Below are positions 54,175 to 63,034 of a DNA stretch of 64,000 bases, piece after piece; position 1 is the stretch's first letter; each line of letters starts with the position of its first letter. The position numbers and the translations under genes were made by a program. Location: contig CANPVM010000009.1 in assembly GCA_947581805.1 (NCBI GenBank), positions 1-64,000 on the forward strand, written 5' to 3'. The notes beneath the pieces are model-generated. The model was not told the origin of the DNA. It saw only the letters and a program-made list of their open reading frames with translations, and searched no databases. Origin of the DNA: an uncultured Clostridia bacterium (GTDB taxonomy: Bacteria; Bacillota; Clostridia; TANB77; CAG-508).

Positions 54175-55215
54175 TTATGCAAAAGATAATATTAGTTCTG
54201 GATTTACTACTCGATTTGATTTTCTTACTTCAAAATGTAAATGTGGGCCTGTTGCATTACCTGTTTCTCCTACTTCTCCGATTTGTTGTCCTTGCGTGAT
54301 GGTATCTCCTTCTTTTACGTAAATCGTTTGACAATGAGCATACAATGTTGTAACATCATCCTTTTCAATATAAACATGGTTTCCATATCCTCCTTCAGAA
54401 GAAACAAATGTCACTGTTCCTTCCATTGCGGCTGTAAAAATAGTTCCAGCATTTACAGCAATATCAATTCCTGCATGATTTGCTGATATAATTTCTGTTG
54501 CTTCCCTTGGTCCAAAACGTGAGGTAATGGTTCCTCGTAATGGTAATATCATACTATAATTATTTTTAATGTCATTTGCATCTATTTCCATTTGCGATAA
54601 TGGTATGGTTTCTGTTATTTGTATATCTGCTTGTTCTTCTGCTGATGCTACTACAGTTTCATTTTCTAGAAGTTTTTCTCCTTCTTCTCCTCCACCAATT
54701 CCTCCTTCTACTATTTCATTGCTTGCTTCTATATTATTTTGTTGCTCGTTATTTTCTTGTTCTTGTGTATTTTCTTCTGTTCCCTCATTTGCTTGAATAT
54801 TGTTTTGCTCTTGTTTTTGATTTTCTTGTATGTTTTCGTTATTTCCTGCTAGAAATACTTTTATATGTTCATGATAGTAATCTTCTGCTTGTTGATATAA
54901 ATTTTGAAAATTAATATCGTGTGATAAGAATTCTCTTGTTTTATTGAGTACATCTTCTGAAAAAATGTAATTTGAATTTTTAATTAAATAAAAAATAAAG
55001 TAAATTAGTAAGCAAATAGCTATTTGCAAGATTAATTTTTTAAACATACGATATTCTACTTTTACAGTTGTATTAACATTACTTGTTGGAACACGTATGC
55101 CTCCTTGCATTTTTCTTCTTTGATAAATTTCTTCGGCTCTTCTTATTCTTTCTTCTGCACTTAGGGTTCTTTCCAAACCTTTCACCTCTTCCTTGGTTTT
55201 TCTTTGCTTATTCAT
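54175..55215 (-). CDS. SpoIVFA-like M23 peptidase-domain membrane protein
   Basis: The 346-residue product has a cytoplasmic coiled start (RTLSAEERIRRAEEIYQRRK), one membrane helix (about 61-81), a Glu/Asn/Gln-rich linker and a C-terminal M23/LytM domain (about 225-346) with HAGIDI and HLHFEV zinc ligands. SpoIVFA regulates SpoIVFB and has a LytM domain; here zinc ligands look intact, so it could also act on peptidoglycan like SpoIIQ. The gene order favours SpoIVFA. Confidence 0.78.
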   Translation of the reverse strand: MNKQRKTKEEVKGLERTLSAEERIRRAEEIYQRRKMQGGIRVPTSNVNTTVKVEYRMFKKLILQIAICLLIYFIFYLIKNSNYIFSEDVLNKTREFLSHDINFQNLYQQAEDYYHEHIKVFLAGNNENIQENQKQEQNNIQANEGTEENTQEQENNEQQNNIEASNEIVEGGIGGGEEGEKLLENETVVASAEEQADIQITETIPLSQMEIDANDIKNNYSMILPLRGTITSRFGPREATEIISANHAGIDIAVNAGTIFTAAMEGTVTFVSSEGGYGNHVYIEKDDVTTLYAHCQTIYVKEGDTITQGQQIGEVGETGNATGPHLHFEVRKSNRVVNPELILSFA

Positions 55216-55297
55216 GTATATGCTTGTTTTTTTCTTTTATACCAAGTAAAATGCAAAATAAAAGTAGGAAAATTTTTGTTTTTCCTACTTTGTGGGT

Positions 55298-55642
55298 TTA
55301 TTTCAAGAGCATCGCAAATAGACTTAGTGTGCTAAACATGAGTAAAAATATAGTCAGTGCTTTTAGCCTTTTATATTTTTCTTTTAATTTTTTGTTATTA
55401 CTTCCAATTTCATATTCTTTCTTTTCTAGTTTGGCTATATAATCTTGAATTACCATTTCTGCTTCTTTAATCATATACTCTTTGGATTTTGGTTCTTCTG
55501 CTTTTTCTCCTCTTTTCTTTTTTTCTGCTTTTTGTGTTTTATGTATTTTTACATTATCTTTTAAAACAATATATGCTTCTTCTACCATGTTGGATGGTAA
55601 ATTTTTTAAAATAACCATGTTTTTCATTGTATTTGGCTCCAT
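55298..55642 (-). CDS. Unknown tail-anchored protein
   Basis: A 114-residue product with a soluble Lys/Glu-rich helical region (residues 35-90) and one C-terminal membrane helix (LTIFLLMFSTLSLFAMLL). No family is recognised. AAAGGAATG is 13 bases from the ATG. It lies between yyaC and the spoIVFA-like gene and may be part of the same sporulation group. Confidence 0.65.
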   Translation of the reverse strand: MEPNTMKNMVILKNLPSNMVEEAYIVLKDNVKIHKTQKAEKKKRGEKAEEPKSKEYMIKEAEMVIQDYIAKLEKKEYEIGSNNKKLKEKYKRLKALTIFLLMFSTLSLFAMLLK

Positions 55643-55712
55643 ATAAACTTGTCATTCCTTTCTTTTCGTTTATATAGATTTTTTCCATTTTTTTGTAGTT
55701 TATACTTTGATT

Positions 55713-56261
55713 TTAAATATATTTAATTACTTCACAAATTCCTTCTGATATTATTTCTGATAAAATAATGACACTATTTAAAGAAATATTTTGCAAACTA
55801 GAAAAATTATATTTTGCTAACCCATAATTCTTTCCTACTACTGCTCGAATAGAAATGTTTCCTATTTGTATTTTTGTTCTATGAAGGCTTTTTCCTAGTT
55901 CTATTTTTCCTGGTTGTACAAAAATTTGTCCTATTTTTTCTTCTTTTGCTAATGCAGCGTCAATGACTACAATACAAGCATTTTTATGATTTTGTTTAAT
56001 GGAGCGCATTTTATCTTTTATGTTGGTATAACAAACATTTTCTTTTAATGTTCCATAAATGGAAAGATTATAAATATTGTAAGCTTCTAGTTTTTCTTCT
56101 AGTTTGCTTCCTACTAGTGGTCCTAAACAATCGCCTATTATACGGTCTGTTCCAATACATAAGAAGACAATTTCAAAGTTATTTTTTTGTTTTCTTTCTT
56201 GGTTTAAATAATAACTAAATTCTTGTATAAAATTATCTTTTTCATAAGATTCCGGATTCAT
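55713..56261 (-). CDS. yyaC: Sporulation protein YyaC (DUF1256)
   Basis: The 182-residue product has the YyaC signature FLCIGTDRIIGDCLGPLVGS near the start and VVIDAALAKEEKIG in the middle, resembling the hydrogenase-maturation/germination-protease fold. In Clostridia YyaC is a sporulation-phase protein of uncertain activity. It fits with the nearby sporulation genes. Confidence 0.9.
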   Translation of the reverse strand: MNPESYEKDNFIQEFSYYLNQERKQKNNFEIVFLCIGTDRIIGDCLGPLVGSKLEEKLEAYNIYNLSIYGTLKENVCYTNIKDKMRSIKQNHKNACIVVIDAALAKEEKIGQIFVQPGKIELGKSLHRTKIQIGNISIRAVVGKNYGLAKYNFSSLQNISLNSVIILSEIISEGICEVIKYI

Positions 56262-56316
56262 ATTTACCCCCTAAAGATTTTTACTCTTAGGATAACCTAT
56301 GTTCTTTAGTACATAT

Positions 56317-56568
56317 TTATACCTTTCCTTTTCTTGGACTAATAATAATATTGATATCGCGATTACGTTCATATTTTTTTATAATATCTTCTGAAAATCC
56401 TGCTATTTCATTTGATAACACAATTGTATTATAATTTTGTTCTATTAGTTTTTCCATGGTTTTATCTACCTCTTCTGGATTATTTAAACGATGTACTTCC
56501 ATTCCTAATCTTTCTGCTATAGCAAAGTTTTTATTATCTTGTTCTTGTTTAATCCATGATATTTTCAT
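56317..56568 (-). CDS. Small V-ATPase subunit F-like protein
   Basis: An 83-residue product resembling the Rossmann-like fold of V/A-type ATPase subunit F (IAERLGMEVHRLNNPEEV, IVLSNEIAGFSEDII, INIIISPRKGK) but without other ATPase genes. It is of unknown function and common in Clostridia near yyaC. I start at ATG 56566-56568, six bases after GAGGTG. Confidence 0.65.
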   Translation of the reverse strand: MKISWIKQEQDNKNFAIAERLGMEVHRLNNPEEVDKTMEKLIEQNYNTIVLSNEIAGFSEDIIKKYERNRDINIIISPRKGKV

Positions 56569-56655
56569 TCTTACCACCTCTATTGTATTGTGTCAAACAA
56601 AGCTTTATTTTATACCAAATTTAAATGTGAAAATTCCTCATAATGTGAACAATTC

Positions 56656-56684
56656 TTGACTTTTTCGACTTTTTATACTATTAT
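56656..56684 (+). promoter_or_regulatory. Promoter of mscL
   Basis: TTGACT (56656-56661), 17 bases, TATTAT (56679-56684). Confidence 0.65.
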
Positions 56685-56715
56685 TTTTATATACTTAAAA
56701 AAGGAGAGATAATTT

Positions 56716-57198
56716 ATGTTAAAAGAATTTAAAGAATTTGCAATGAAGGGAAACATTATGGATATGGCAATTGGTGTTATTATTGGTGGTGCATTTCAAA
56801 AGATTGTTACTTCTTTAGTAAATGATATTATTATGCCAAGTATTGCTATTTTTACAGGAAAAGTTGATTTTTCTGATTTGGTTATTACTATTGGTAATTC
56901 TTCTATTAAATATGGTTCCTTTATTACTACTATCGTTGATTTTTTAATTATTGCTTTTTCTATTTTTATTGCGATTCGTTCCATTACTAAGTTAAATGCT
57001 AGAACGAAAGAGAATATGGAAAAAATGGTAAAGAAAAATAAACTTTTCAAGAAGAAAAACAAGGAAGAAGAAATAGAAGAAGTGGTAGAACCTACTACAA
57101 AGGTATGCCCATACTGTTTCTCAGAAATTAATTATAAAGCTACTAAATGCCCACATTGTACTTCTGATTTAGAAGAAACAATAGTACAAGAAGATTAA
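56716..57198 (+). CDS. mscL: Large-conductance mechanosensitive channel MscL with C-terminal zinc ribbon
   Basis: MscL opens under membrane tension to release solutes. Residues 1-95 give the two helices ([38 protein letters not shown]). The cytoplasmic helix is extended with basic/acidic residues and then a zinc-ribbon-like motif at Cys131, Cys134, Cys145 and Cys148 (CPYC...CPHC), making 160 residues instead of about 130-150. It is monocistronic. Confidence 0.94.
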   Translation: MLKEFKEFAMKGNIMDMAIGVIIGGAFQKIVTSLVNDIIMPSIAIFTGKVDFSDLVITIGNSSIKYGSFITTIVDFLIIAFSIFIAIRSITKLNARTKENMEKMVKKNKLFKKKNKEEEIEEVVEPTTKVCPYCFSEINYKATKCPHCTSDLEETIVQED

Positions 57199-57201
57199 AA
57201 A

Positions 57202-57234
57202 ATCGCTTTGGACTTATTGCTAAGTTCAAAGCGT
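57202..57234 (+). terminator. Terminator of mscL
   Basis: CGCTTTGGACTTA and TAAGTTCAAAGCG pair (one G-T), followed by T. Confidence 0.82.
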
Positions 57235-57265
57235 ATTTTTTTATTATTATTGAAAAATTTTTTTG

Positions 57266-58132
57266 TTATAAAATAAAATCAATTATAATTCCACATATCA
57301 CTCCTATTGTATATAATATGCTTAATATTTTGATGTTTTCTTTCCAATTTTTATTCACCCTAAATAGAATTAAAATTCCAATGCCAGAACCTACTAATAA
57401 ACCTCCTATGACAGAACCAAAGGATATTACTTGTTCTAAATATAGTTGTGTTAGTATGACAGAGCCTGCACAATTTGGAATAAGCCCTACAATACCTGCT
57501 ATTAGTGGTCCTACGATTGGTTTGTTTAAAATTAGGTTTGATAGGCTTTCTTCTCCTACCCAATAAATGATACTATTAATAATTAAAGAAATAATGAAGA
57601 TAAATAGAAAAATATGTAATGTGTGTTTAATAGAAGATTTTATAATTCCTTCTTCACAATGGCAATGTTCATGTTCACAAATATGTCCAATTTCTTGTTC
57701 CACATCTTCTTTTGCGCTTTCTTCTACTTTTCTCTTTTTCATTGCTTGTCCTATGAAATCGATTACAAAACCTGCTATAATTCCAATTGCTAATTTGATA
57801 GCTAATATTTGCAAGATTGTAGTAATTGGTGCTGCATTTGAAATAAGAACTGGTAGCATTTCATCTGATGTAGATAGAAAAATGGCAATGAGTGTACCTA
57901 ATGTAATAATTTTTCCTGCATATAAATTAGCTGCTGCTGCAGAAAAGCCACATTGTGGAAAAATTCCTAAAATACCTCCAAGCAATGGGCCAAATTTTCC
58001 TGATTTTTGAATGATTCGTTTTGCTTTTTCTCCTGTTTTGTGCTCAATATATTCCATTATAATATAGGTAAGTAATAAAAATGGCAATAATTTGATACTA
58101 TCTCTTATGGTATCGATTATGACATTGAACAT
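57266..58132 (-). CDS. ArsP_2-type heavy-metal permease
   Basis: The 288-residue product has about eight to ten membrane helices in two halves with the repeated motif (GIFPQCGFSAAAANLYAG; GLIPNCAGSVILTQLYLE), fitting the putative heavy-metal exporter family PF11449. A central cytoplasmic loop is rich in His and Cys (HICEHEHCHC), a likely metal sensor or chelator. The metal is unknown. Confidence 0.83.
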   Translation of the reverse strand: MFNVIIDTIRDSIKLLPFLLLTYIIMEYIEHKTGEKAKRIIQKSGKFGPLLGGILGIFPQCGFSAAAANLYAGKIITLGTLIAIFLSTSDEMLPVLISNAAPITTILQILAIKLAIGIIAGFVIDFIGQAMKKRKVEESAKEDVEQEIGHICEHEHCHCEEGIIKSSIKHTLHIFLFIFIISLIINSIIYWVGEESLSNLILNKPIVGPLIAGIVGLIPNCAGSVILTQLYLEQVISFGSVIGGLLVGSGIGILILFRVNKNWKENIKILSILYTIGVICGIIIDFIL

Positions 58133-58206
58133 TTCTTTTTCCTCTTTTCTTATTTTTGATAGGTTTTATAATACCATAGAATTCTTATTTTTACAAGTAT
58201 GCCTTT

Positions 58207-59067
58207 TTATTCTTTTTCACAAATCTCTTTTATTTTATTAATATTTTTAACTACACAATCATATCCATATTGATAGCAACTATCTAATTTATCTACATCT
58301 AAAAGACCTACTTTGTCTGTATATACATTTAAAACAAAGTCGCTCATTTCTAAACTTTCTTCTGATATTTTACTTCCCATAATATCGATTGTTTTCATGA
58401 CAATATCCATTAAGTTACTACTTTTATCTATTGGGTCTGCATCAAATTTGACTGCAATTACCTTTTTGGCTCCTTGTTTTTTTACTTCGTAGACGGGAAT
58501 ATTATCTAAAACTCCTCCATCCATAAAAGCATGGCTACCCATTAAACAAGGGTTAAATACTGCAGGAAAACTACTACTTGCACGCACTGCTTTTCCTACA
58601 CTAATGTCCATAATATATTGTGAATTATCTTCTGCTTCTGTAGGAATTTGGTTAGTGAATACATATTCTTTTGACTCTGCAATATCAACACTTGGTATAA
58701 CAATTGGCATAGGAATTTGCTCAATTGTTTTTATTCCTTTTCTTAACGCTAATTTATTATAAACATTTTCTATTATTTCTCCATCTTTGAAACCTGTAAA
58801 TGTTTTTTTATTGTGAAAGAACCAACTTTGAATTCCTGATAAAATGGGCTTTGTGTTTAATGCTGCAATATCTTTTGCATAACGTTTGAATAAAAGGTAA
58901 ATATAATGAGGCGCATATCCCATTGCATATAGGCTTGCAATCATACTTCCTGCACTTGTACCTCCTATGATGTCTATTTTAATTCCATAGTCTTCTAGGG
59001 CTTTTAAAACACCAGCATGGGCAATTCCTCGAATTCCACCTCCAGATAAAGCAATTCCTATTTTCAA
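58207..59067 (-). CDS. Patatin-like phospholipase
   Basis: The 286-residue product has the oxyanion motif SGGGIRGIAHAG, the nucleophile elbow GGTSAGS and the catalytic Asp in MDGGVLDN, the Ser-Asp dyad of patatin-type lipid hydrolases (RssA-like). I start at TTG 59065-59067 (MKIGIALSGGG), eight bases after GGAGGTG; the ATG at 59085 would contain that site. Confidence 0.92.
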   Translation of the reverse strand: MKIGIALSGGGIRGIAHAGVLKALEDYGIKIDIIGGTSAGSMIASLYAMGYAPHYIYLLFKRYAKDIAALNTKPILSGIQSWFFHNKKTFTGFKDGEIIENVYNKLALRKGIKTIEQIPMPIVIPSVDIAESKEYVFTNQIPTEAEDNSQYIMDISVGKAVRASSSFPAVFNPCLMGSHAFMDGGVLDNIPVYEVKKQGAKKVIAVKFDADPIDKSSNLMDIVMKTIDIMGSKISEESLEMSDFVLNVYTDKVGLLDVDKLDSCYQYGYDCVVKNINKIKEICEKE

Positions 59068-59182
59068 TACAAAAGCACCTCCCATACACTTTACCTATAT
59101 TATTTACTAATATTATATGTTTAAACGTATAGGAGGTTATTTTATTTTTCTACTGTTTAAGTATAAGCTTTTGGGATTATAT

Positions 59183-61585
59183 TTAAAATCCTGTTCTTGG
59201 TAATTTTGGTTTTTCAGGTTCTTTGGAAATATTGGTAATACTTAGTTCTTCTACCTTTTCATGTTCTAGTATTTGTATAGTAAATTCCTCTTCTGTTAAT
59301 AGATAATCTTCATTTGTTTTTATTTCTTTGATGGTATAAGCTCCTTTTGGTAGTTGACTACTTATTGCTATTCCCTCTTGGTTTGTTGTTATTGTTTCTA
59401 CTATGTCTCCTAATTCATTTCTGATTTCGAATACCACATCCTGAATAGGGCTTCCCTTTGGTTTTCCATTTCTTAAATTATCGTCTTCACTTGTTTTTAC
59501 TATTTTAATTTGCCCTTTTATTTTTTCATTTTCTAATTGTAGTTTTGTTACTTTTCCATATTCGATTTTTATTTTTATTGGTTCTGGGTTTAAAACATAG
59601 TTTTCATTGGTCTTTACTTCTTTTACAAAATACTCTCCTATTGGTAGTTCTTTTGTAATAGCATAACCATTTTGATTGGTCACTAAGGTATCTACAATAT
59701 TGTTATTATTATCTAATACTTGGAATTCTACATTTTCTAGCTTGATTTCGTGTTTTTCTTTATCCACTTTATAAACTTCTATTCTTCCTTTTTTCTTTTC
59801 ATTTTCTACTTGCAGAGTTGAAATCTCTTCTCTTTTTATTTCTACTTGTATTAATTGTTGTTTCAAGAAATAACTATGTTTTGTCCTAATCTCTTTTAAA
59901 TAATATGTTCCAACAGGAAGTTTGCTAGTAATAGCATACCCTTCTTTGTTTGTGACTAGTGTTTCTACTATTTTTTTATTACTATCTAATACTTCAAAGA
60001 CAACTCCTTCTAGTTTGTAAGCTTTATTGTCTTGGTCTATTTTATAAACTGCAATTTGTCCTTTTTGCTTTTGGTTTTCTATTGTTTCTACTCTTGTTTG
60101 TTGCCATTTAATTTCTATATTTCTATCTTCTGCTAAATCGTATCCATTTTGGTTTTTTACTTCTTTTAAGACATAATTGCCTATTTCTAAATTTTCTACA
60201 TAAGCTTCTCCTTTGCTATTTGTAACTAATTTTTTTACTAAGTTTCCTTTACTATCATATAATTCAAATTCAACATTTTCTAAGGTAATTTGATTATCTT
60301 CTGCATCTACTTTTACAATTTTTAAATTTCCTTTTTTACGCTCATTTTCAAAAGTAATATTGGCTACTTTTCCCCATTCTAATTTTACTTGTTTTTCTTG
60401 CTCAGATAGAATATATGGTTGTGGCACTTTTATTTCTTTGACTGTGACTGTTTGAGGTAATAAATTTTCTAACCTTGCTATACCATTTTGATTGGTTGTC
60501 ACTTCTGCAATTTTATTTTGTTTTTCATCTTTTATTTCAAAGGTAACATTAGAAATTGGCTTTTTTGTTTGCGCATCTATTTTTTGAATTTCTAAACTAC
60601 ATTCATTTGCTTTTACTTCTAAGCTCGTTGTTGTACTTGTTTTTTCATAACCGCTGATATAAGTAACATAGCTTTGTGCTTGCTCAATACTACTTTTACA
60701 ATAAAAGATAGGGCAAGTTTTTATTTCTGCATTTTGTATGTGGATACTTCCTTTGATATTTTGTGTGATTTTATTAGTTGGGATTGCTATTTTAAAAGAA
60801 TTTTGTGTAAAACTATTTTGTTCTTTATTTTTAGAATTTAAAATTTTGGTTCCATTCGGAAAATTTTGGAGCGTTACTTCATAAGATTTTAAAGTTTTGT
60901 TTCCTTGAACTATATAATTTTGAACATAATACGAAACATTTTGAATTGTTTCTATTTTCTTTTCTCCCTGCATTTGAATAGTAACTTTAGGTGCTACATA
61001 GGTTTCTTTTCCATTTATTCCATATTCATATAGTTTTTGTGCTACTTCTAATGTTTTCTTTCCTCTTCTTTGGATTTCTTCCACTGTGTTTCCATCTACA
61101 CTTCTGTTTCCTATGATATATTTTGTATTTGGCGTACTTCCGTCCTTTAAACAATGAAGTGCTACTTTTGTAGCTGTATATAAGTCATCATCACATTCTA
61201 GCTTCCAATCTTGATAAGTAGAACCCATATATCCTTTTTCTAAAATTCTCCAAATTTTTTGATTATTTTCTTTTTGAATGGTAACATCATAAGAGTCATA
61301 TCCTGTTCCTACTCCTTCTTTTGCTGGTTCTACACAAAATGCAGGATAATTTTTATTTTCTACTGCATCATGATAATAAACATACCATACGACTTTATAA
61401 CTCCATCTTTTTTCATCTTCCATCCAATATTCTAGTAAAGAGTCACATTCATGGTCTGCTTGCAAAAGCATGGTATCTCCTTCCTTAATACTTGCTTTTA
61501 CAGGAATCAAATTTCCTGTTAATTGTAATAATTGAAATATTAATAATATTATTGTTAATATTTTTGTTTTAATTTGTTTTTTCAT
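59183..61585 (-). CDS. CnaB-repeat surface adhesin/pilin ending in LPRTGF
   Basis: The 800-residue protein has a signal peptide (1-31), an N-terminal thioester-domain-like part with Cys84 (PAFCVEP) and a region TATKVAL where Gln is expected, a linker with two cysteines, and five CnaB/SpaA-type beta domains (from about residue 330, each ending in IxFENE-like or LQVENE). It ends PKLPRTGF and stops: the sorting pentapeptide is present but the usual hydrophobic span and basic tail are missing. The sortases at 17591-18961 may use it. Short direct repeats lie upstream. Confidence 0.88.
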   Translation of the reverse strand: MKKQIKTKILTIILLIFQLLQLTGNLIPVKASIKEGDTMLLQADHECDSLLEYWMEDEKRWSYKVVWYVYYHDAVENKNYPAFCVEPAKEGVGTGYDSYDVTIQKENNQKIWRILEKGYMGSTYQDWKLECDDDLYTATKVALHCLKDGSTPNTKYIIGNRSVDGNTVEEIQRRGKKTLEVAQKLYEYGINGKETYVAPKVTIQMQGEKKIETIQNVSYYVQNYIVQGNKTLKSYEVTLQNFPNGTKILNSKNKEQNSFTQNSFKIAIPTNKITQNIKGSIHIQNAEIKTCPIFYCKSSIEQAQSYVTYISGYEKTSTTTSLEVKANECSLEIQKIDAQTKKPISNVTFEIKDEKQNKIAEVTTNQNGIARLENLLPQTVTVKEIKVPQPYILSEQEKQVKLEWGKVANITFENERKKGNLKIVKVDAEDNQITLENVEFELYDSKGNLVKKLVTNSKGEAYVENLEIGNYVLKEVKNQNGYDLAEDRNIEIKWQQTRVETIENQKQKGQIAVYKIDQDNKAYKLEGVVFEVLDSNKKIVETLVTNKEGYAITSKLPVGTYYLKEIRTKHSYFLKQQLIQVEIKREEISTLQVENEKKKGRIEVYKVDKEKHEIKLENVEFQVLDNNNNIVDTLVTNQNGYAITKELPIGEYFVKEVKTNENYVLNPEPIKIKIEYGKVTKLQLENEKIKGQIKIVKTSEDDNLRNGKPKGSPIQDVVFEIRNELGDIVETITTNQEGIAISSQLPKGAYTIKEIKTNEDYLLTEEEFTIQILEHEKVEELSITNISKEPEKPKLPRTGF

Positions 61586-61607
61586 TGTTCCGTCCTTTCT
61601 TATTTTA

Positions 61608-61657
61608 TATTTCAGTTTGTATGTTATCTTTTGCTTGTATTTCAGTTTATATGTTGT
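61608..61657. repeat. 30-bp direct repeat upstream of the adhesin gene
   Basis: TATTTCAGTTTGTATGTTAT (61608-61627) and TATTTCAGTTTATATGTTGT (61638-61657) repeat with a 30-base period just upstream of the adhesin start, in the likely leader/promoter region. Confidence 0.7.
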
Positions 61658-61762
61658 TATTTTTTAGTTTTCAATACGACTGAAATTTTTTTAGTAGACA
61701 AAATTAGCATTGATTTTACGGTTATCAATGGGAAAAATAGCAATTAGCATAAAAAACAAAAA

Positions 61763-61802
61763 AAGAGACTAAACAAAACAGTTATCTGTTTTTATTTAGC
61801 CC
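61763..61802 (-). terminator. Terminator of rpsF-ssb-rpsR
   Basis: CTAAATAAAAACAG and CTGTTTTGTTTAG pair on the minus strand, followed by T. Confidence 0.8.
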
Positions 61803-61831
61803 CTATTTAACATACTTATGTATTTATTTTA

Positions 61832-62116
61832 TTACTCTTGTGTAAATGGTAAAATAGCAATTTGTCTTGCTCTTTTTACTGCTAAAGTAATATCTCTTTG
61901 ATGTTTTGCACATGCTCCTGTTGCTCTTCTTGGTAAGATTTTACCTTTATCGTTAATGAATTTTTTCAATTGATCTGCATTTTTATAATCTAAAATAAGA
62001 TTTTTGTCTGCACATAAAGGACAAACTTTTTTTCTTATTTTTCTAAACTTTGGATTGAAATCATCATCCATATTGTTATTATTTCTGTTATTTCTTTTTT
62101 GTTTTTTATCTGCCAT
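61832..62116 (-). CDS. rpsR: Ribosomal protein S18
   Basis: The 94-residue product has the S18 core ([39 protein letters not shown]) and keeps a cysteine/histidine zinc-type motif (CPLC and CAKH). An Asn/Arg-rich N-terminal tail (NRNNNN) is a local elaboration. Third gene of the rpsF-ssb-rpsR operon. Confidence 0.96.
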   Translation of the reverse strand: MADKKQKRNNRNNNNMDDDFNPKFRKIRKKVCPLCADKNLILDYKNADQLKKFINDKGKILPRRATGACAKHQRDITLAVKRARQIAILPFTQE

Positions 62117-62153
62117 TATCTTTTCCCCCCTATCTTAATTATGTGATACCGTT

Positions 62154-62579
62154 TTAGAATGGTAAATCGTCTCCAGAAGAAACTTCAAAATCAGAACTTC
62201 CTGCTGTTTCTGGCATTGTTCCAAAGGTTGCATCAAAGTTTGAAGTTGTTTCTCCTTCTCTTTTACTATCTGCAAAATATGCTTCTTCTGCTACTACTTC
62301 TGTAATATAATGTTTTTGACCTTGGTCATCATCCCAAGTTCTAGTTTGAATTCTACCAATAATACCTACTTGTTGCCCTTTTTTGAAGTATTTGCTACAG
62401 AATTCTCCTAATTTGCTCCATGCTACAATGTTAATGAAGTCTGCTTGTCTTTCTTCTCCTTGTCTTACAAATCTTCTATTAACGGCTAAACTAAAAGAAG
62501 CAACTAGTGTGTTGTTAGATTGTGTATATCTAACTTCTGGGTCTCTTGTTAATCTTCCCATTAAAATTACTTTGTTCAT
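62154..62579 (-). CDS. ssb: Single-stranded DNA-binding protein
   Basis: The 141-residue SSB has the OB fold (MNKVILMGRLTRDPEVRYT, residues 1-105) and ends with the protein-interaction tip DDLPF. The middle gene of the classic rpsF-ssb-rpsR operon. Confidence 0.97.
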   Translation of the reverse strand: MNKVILMGRLTRDPEVRYTQSNNTLVASFSLAVNRRFVRQGEERQADFINIVAWSKLGEFCSKYFKKGQQVGIIGRIQTRTWDDDQGQKHYITEVVAEEAYFADSKREGETTSNFDATFGTMPETAGSSDFEVSSGDDLPF

Positions 62580-62617
62580 ATTTTTTCCCTTACCTTTCTT
62601 TTAAAGGCCCCTATTTC

Positions 62618-62902
62618 TTATTTTTCTACTTTTATTGTCATAAATTTAATTACTTCATCGGTAATTCTGTAATTTCTTTCAAGTTCTGCAATTAGGTTTG
62701 AATTTGCTTCAAAGTTGAATACTACATAGCTTCCTTCTTTATTTTTTTGTACTTCGTAAGCTAATTTTCTTTTTCCTAATTCTTCTACTTTTTCTAGCTT
62801 TCCATCAGTATTAATCAAATTTGTAAATTTTTGAATAAGTGATTTTATTCCTTCTTCATCTACATTTGGATTAATAATGATAACACTTTCGTATTGATTC
62901 AT
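62618..62902 (-). CDS. rpsF: Ribosomal protein S6
   Basis: The 94-residue product matches S6 (YESVIIINPNVDEEGIKSLI; GKRKLAYEVQKNKEGSYVVF). AAAGGAGGTG precedes the ATG. First gene of the operon; its leader (62903-62990) has a short hairpin that could be the S6:S18 autoregulatory site, but the diagnostic CCG bulge is not clear. Confidence 0.96.
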   Translation of the reverse strand: MNQYESVIIINPNVDEEGIKSLIQKFTNLINTDGKLEKVEELGKRKLAYEVQKNKEGSYVVFNFEANSNLIAELERNYRITDEVIKFMTIKVEK

Positions 62903-62989
62903 TATTGTTCACCTCCTTTTGGACTAATAACCTACAATATAGATTGTAAGTAAGGATGTAAAAATTGTTTTTATTTTTACAACAGTAGT

Positions 62990-63018
62990 ATTTTATCACA
63001 TTTTTTAAGATACCGCAA
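62990..63018 (-). promoter_or_regulatory. Promoter of rpsF-ssb-rpsR
   Basis: On the minus strand TTGCGG (63013-63018), 17 bases, TAAAAT (62990-62995). Confidence 0.68.
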
Positions 63019-63034
63019 GTAGTTTTTGATAATT

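Noticed and set aside
62903-62990. S6:S18 autoregulatory RNA in the rpsF leader
   Set aside because: A small hairpin (ACAAT/ATTGT) is present but the conserved bulge and CCG loop could not be seen by eye.
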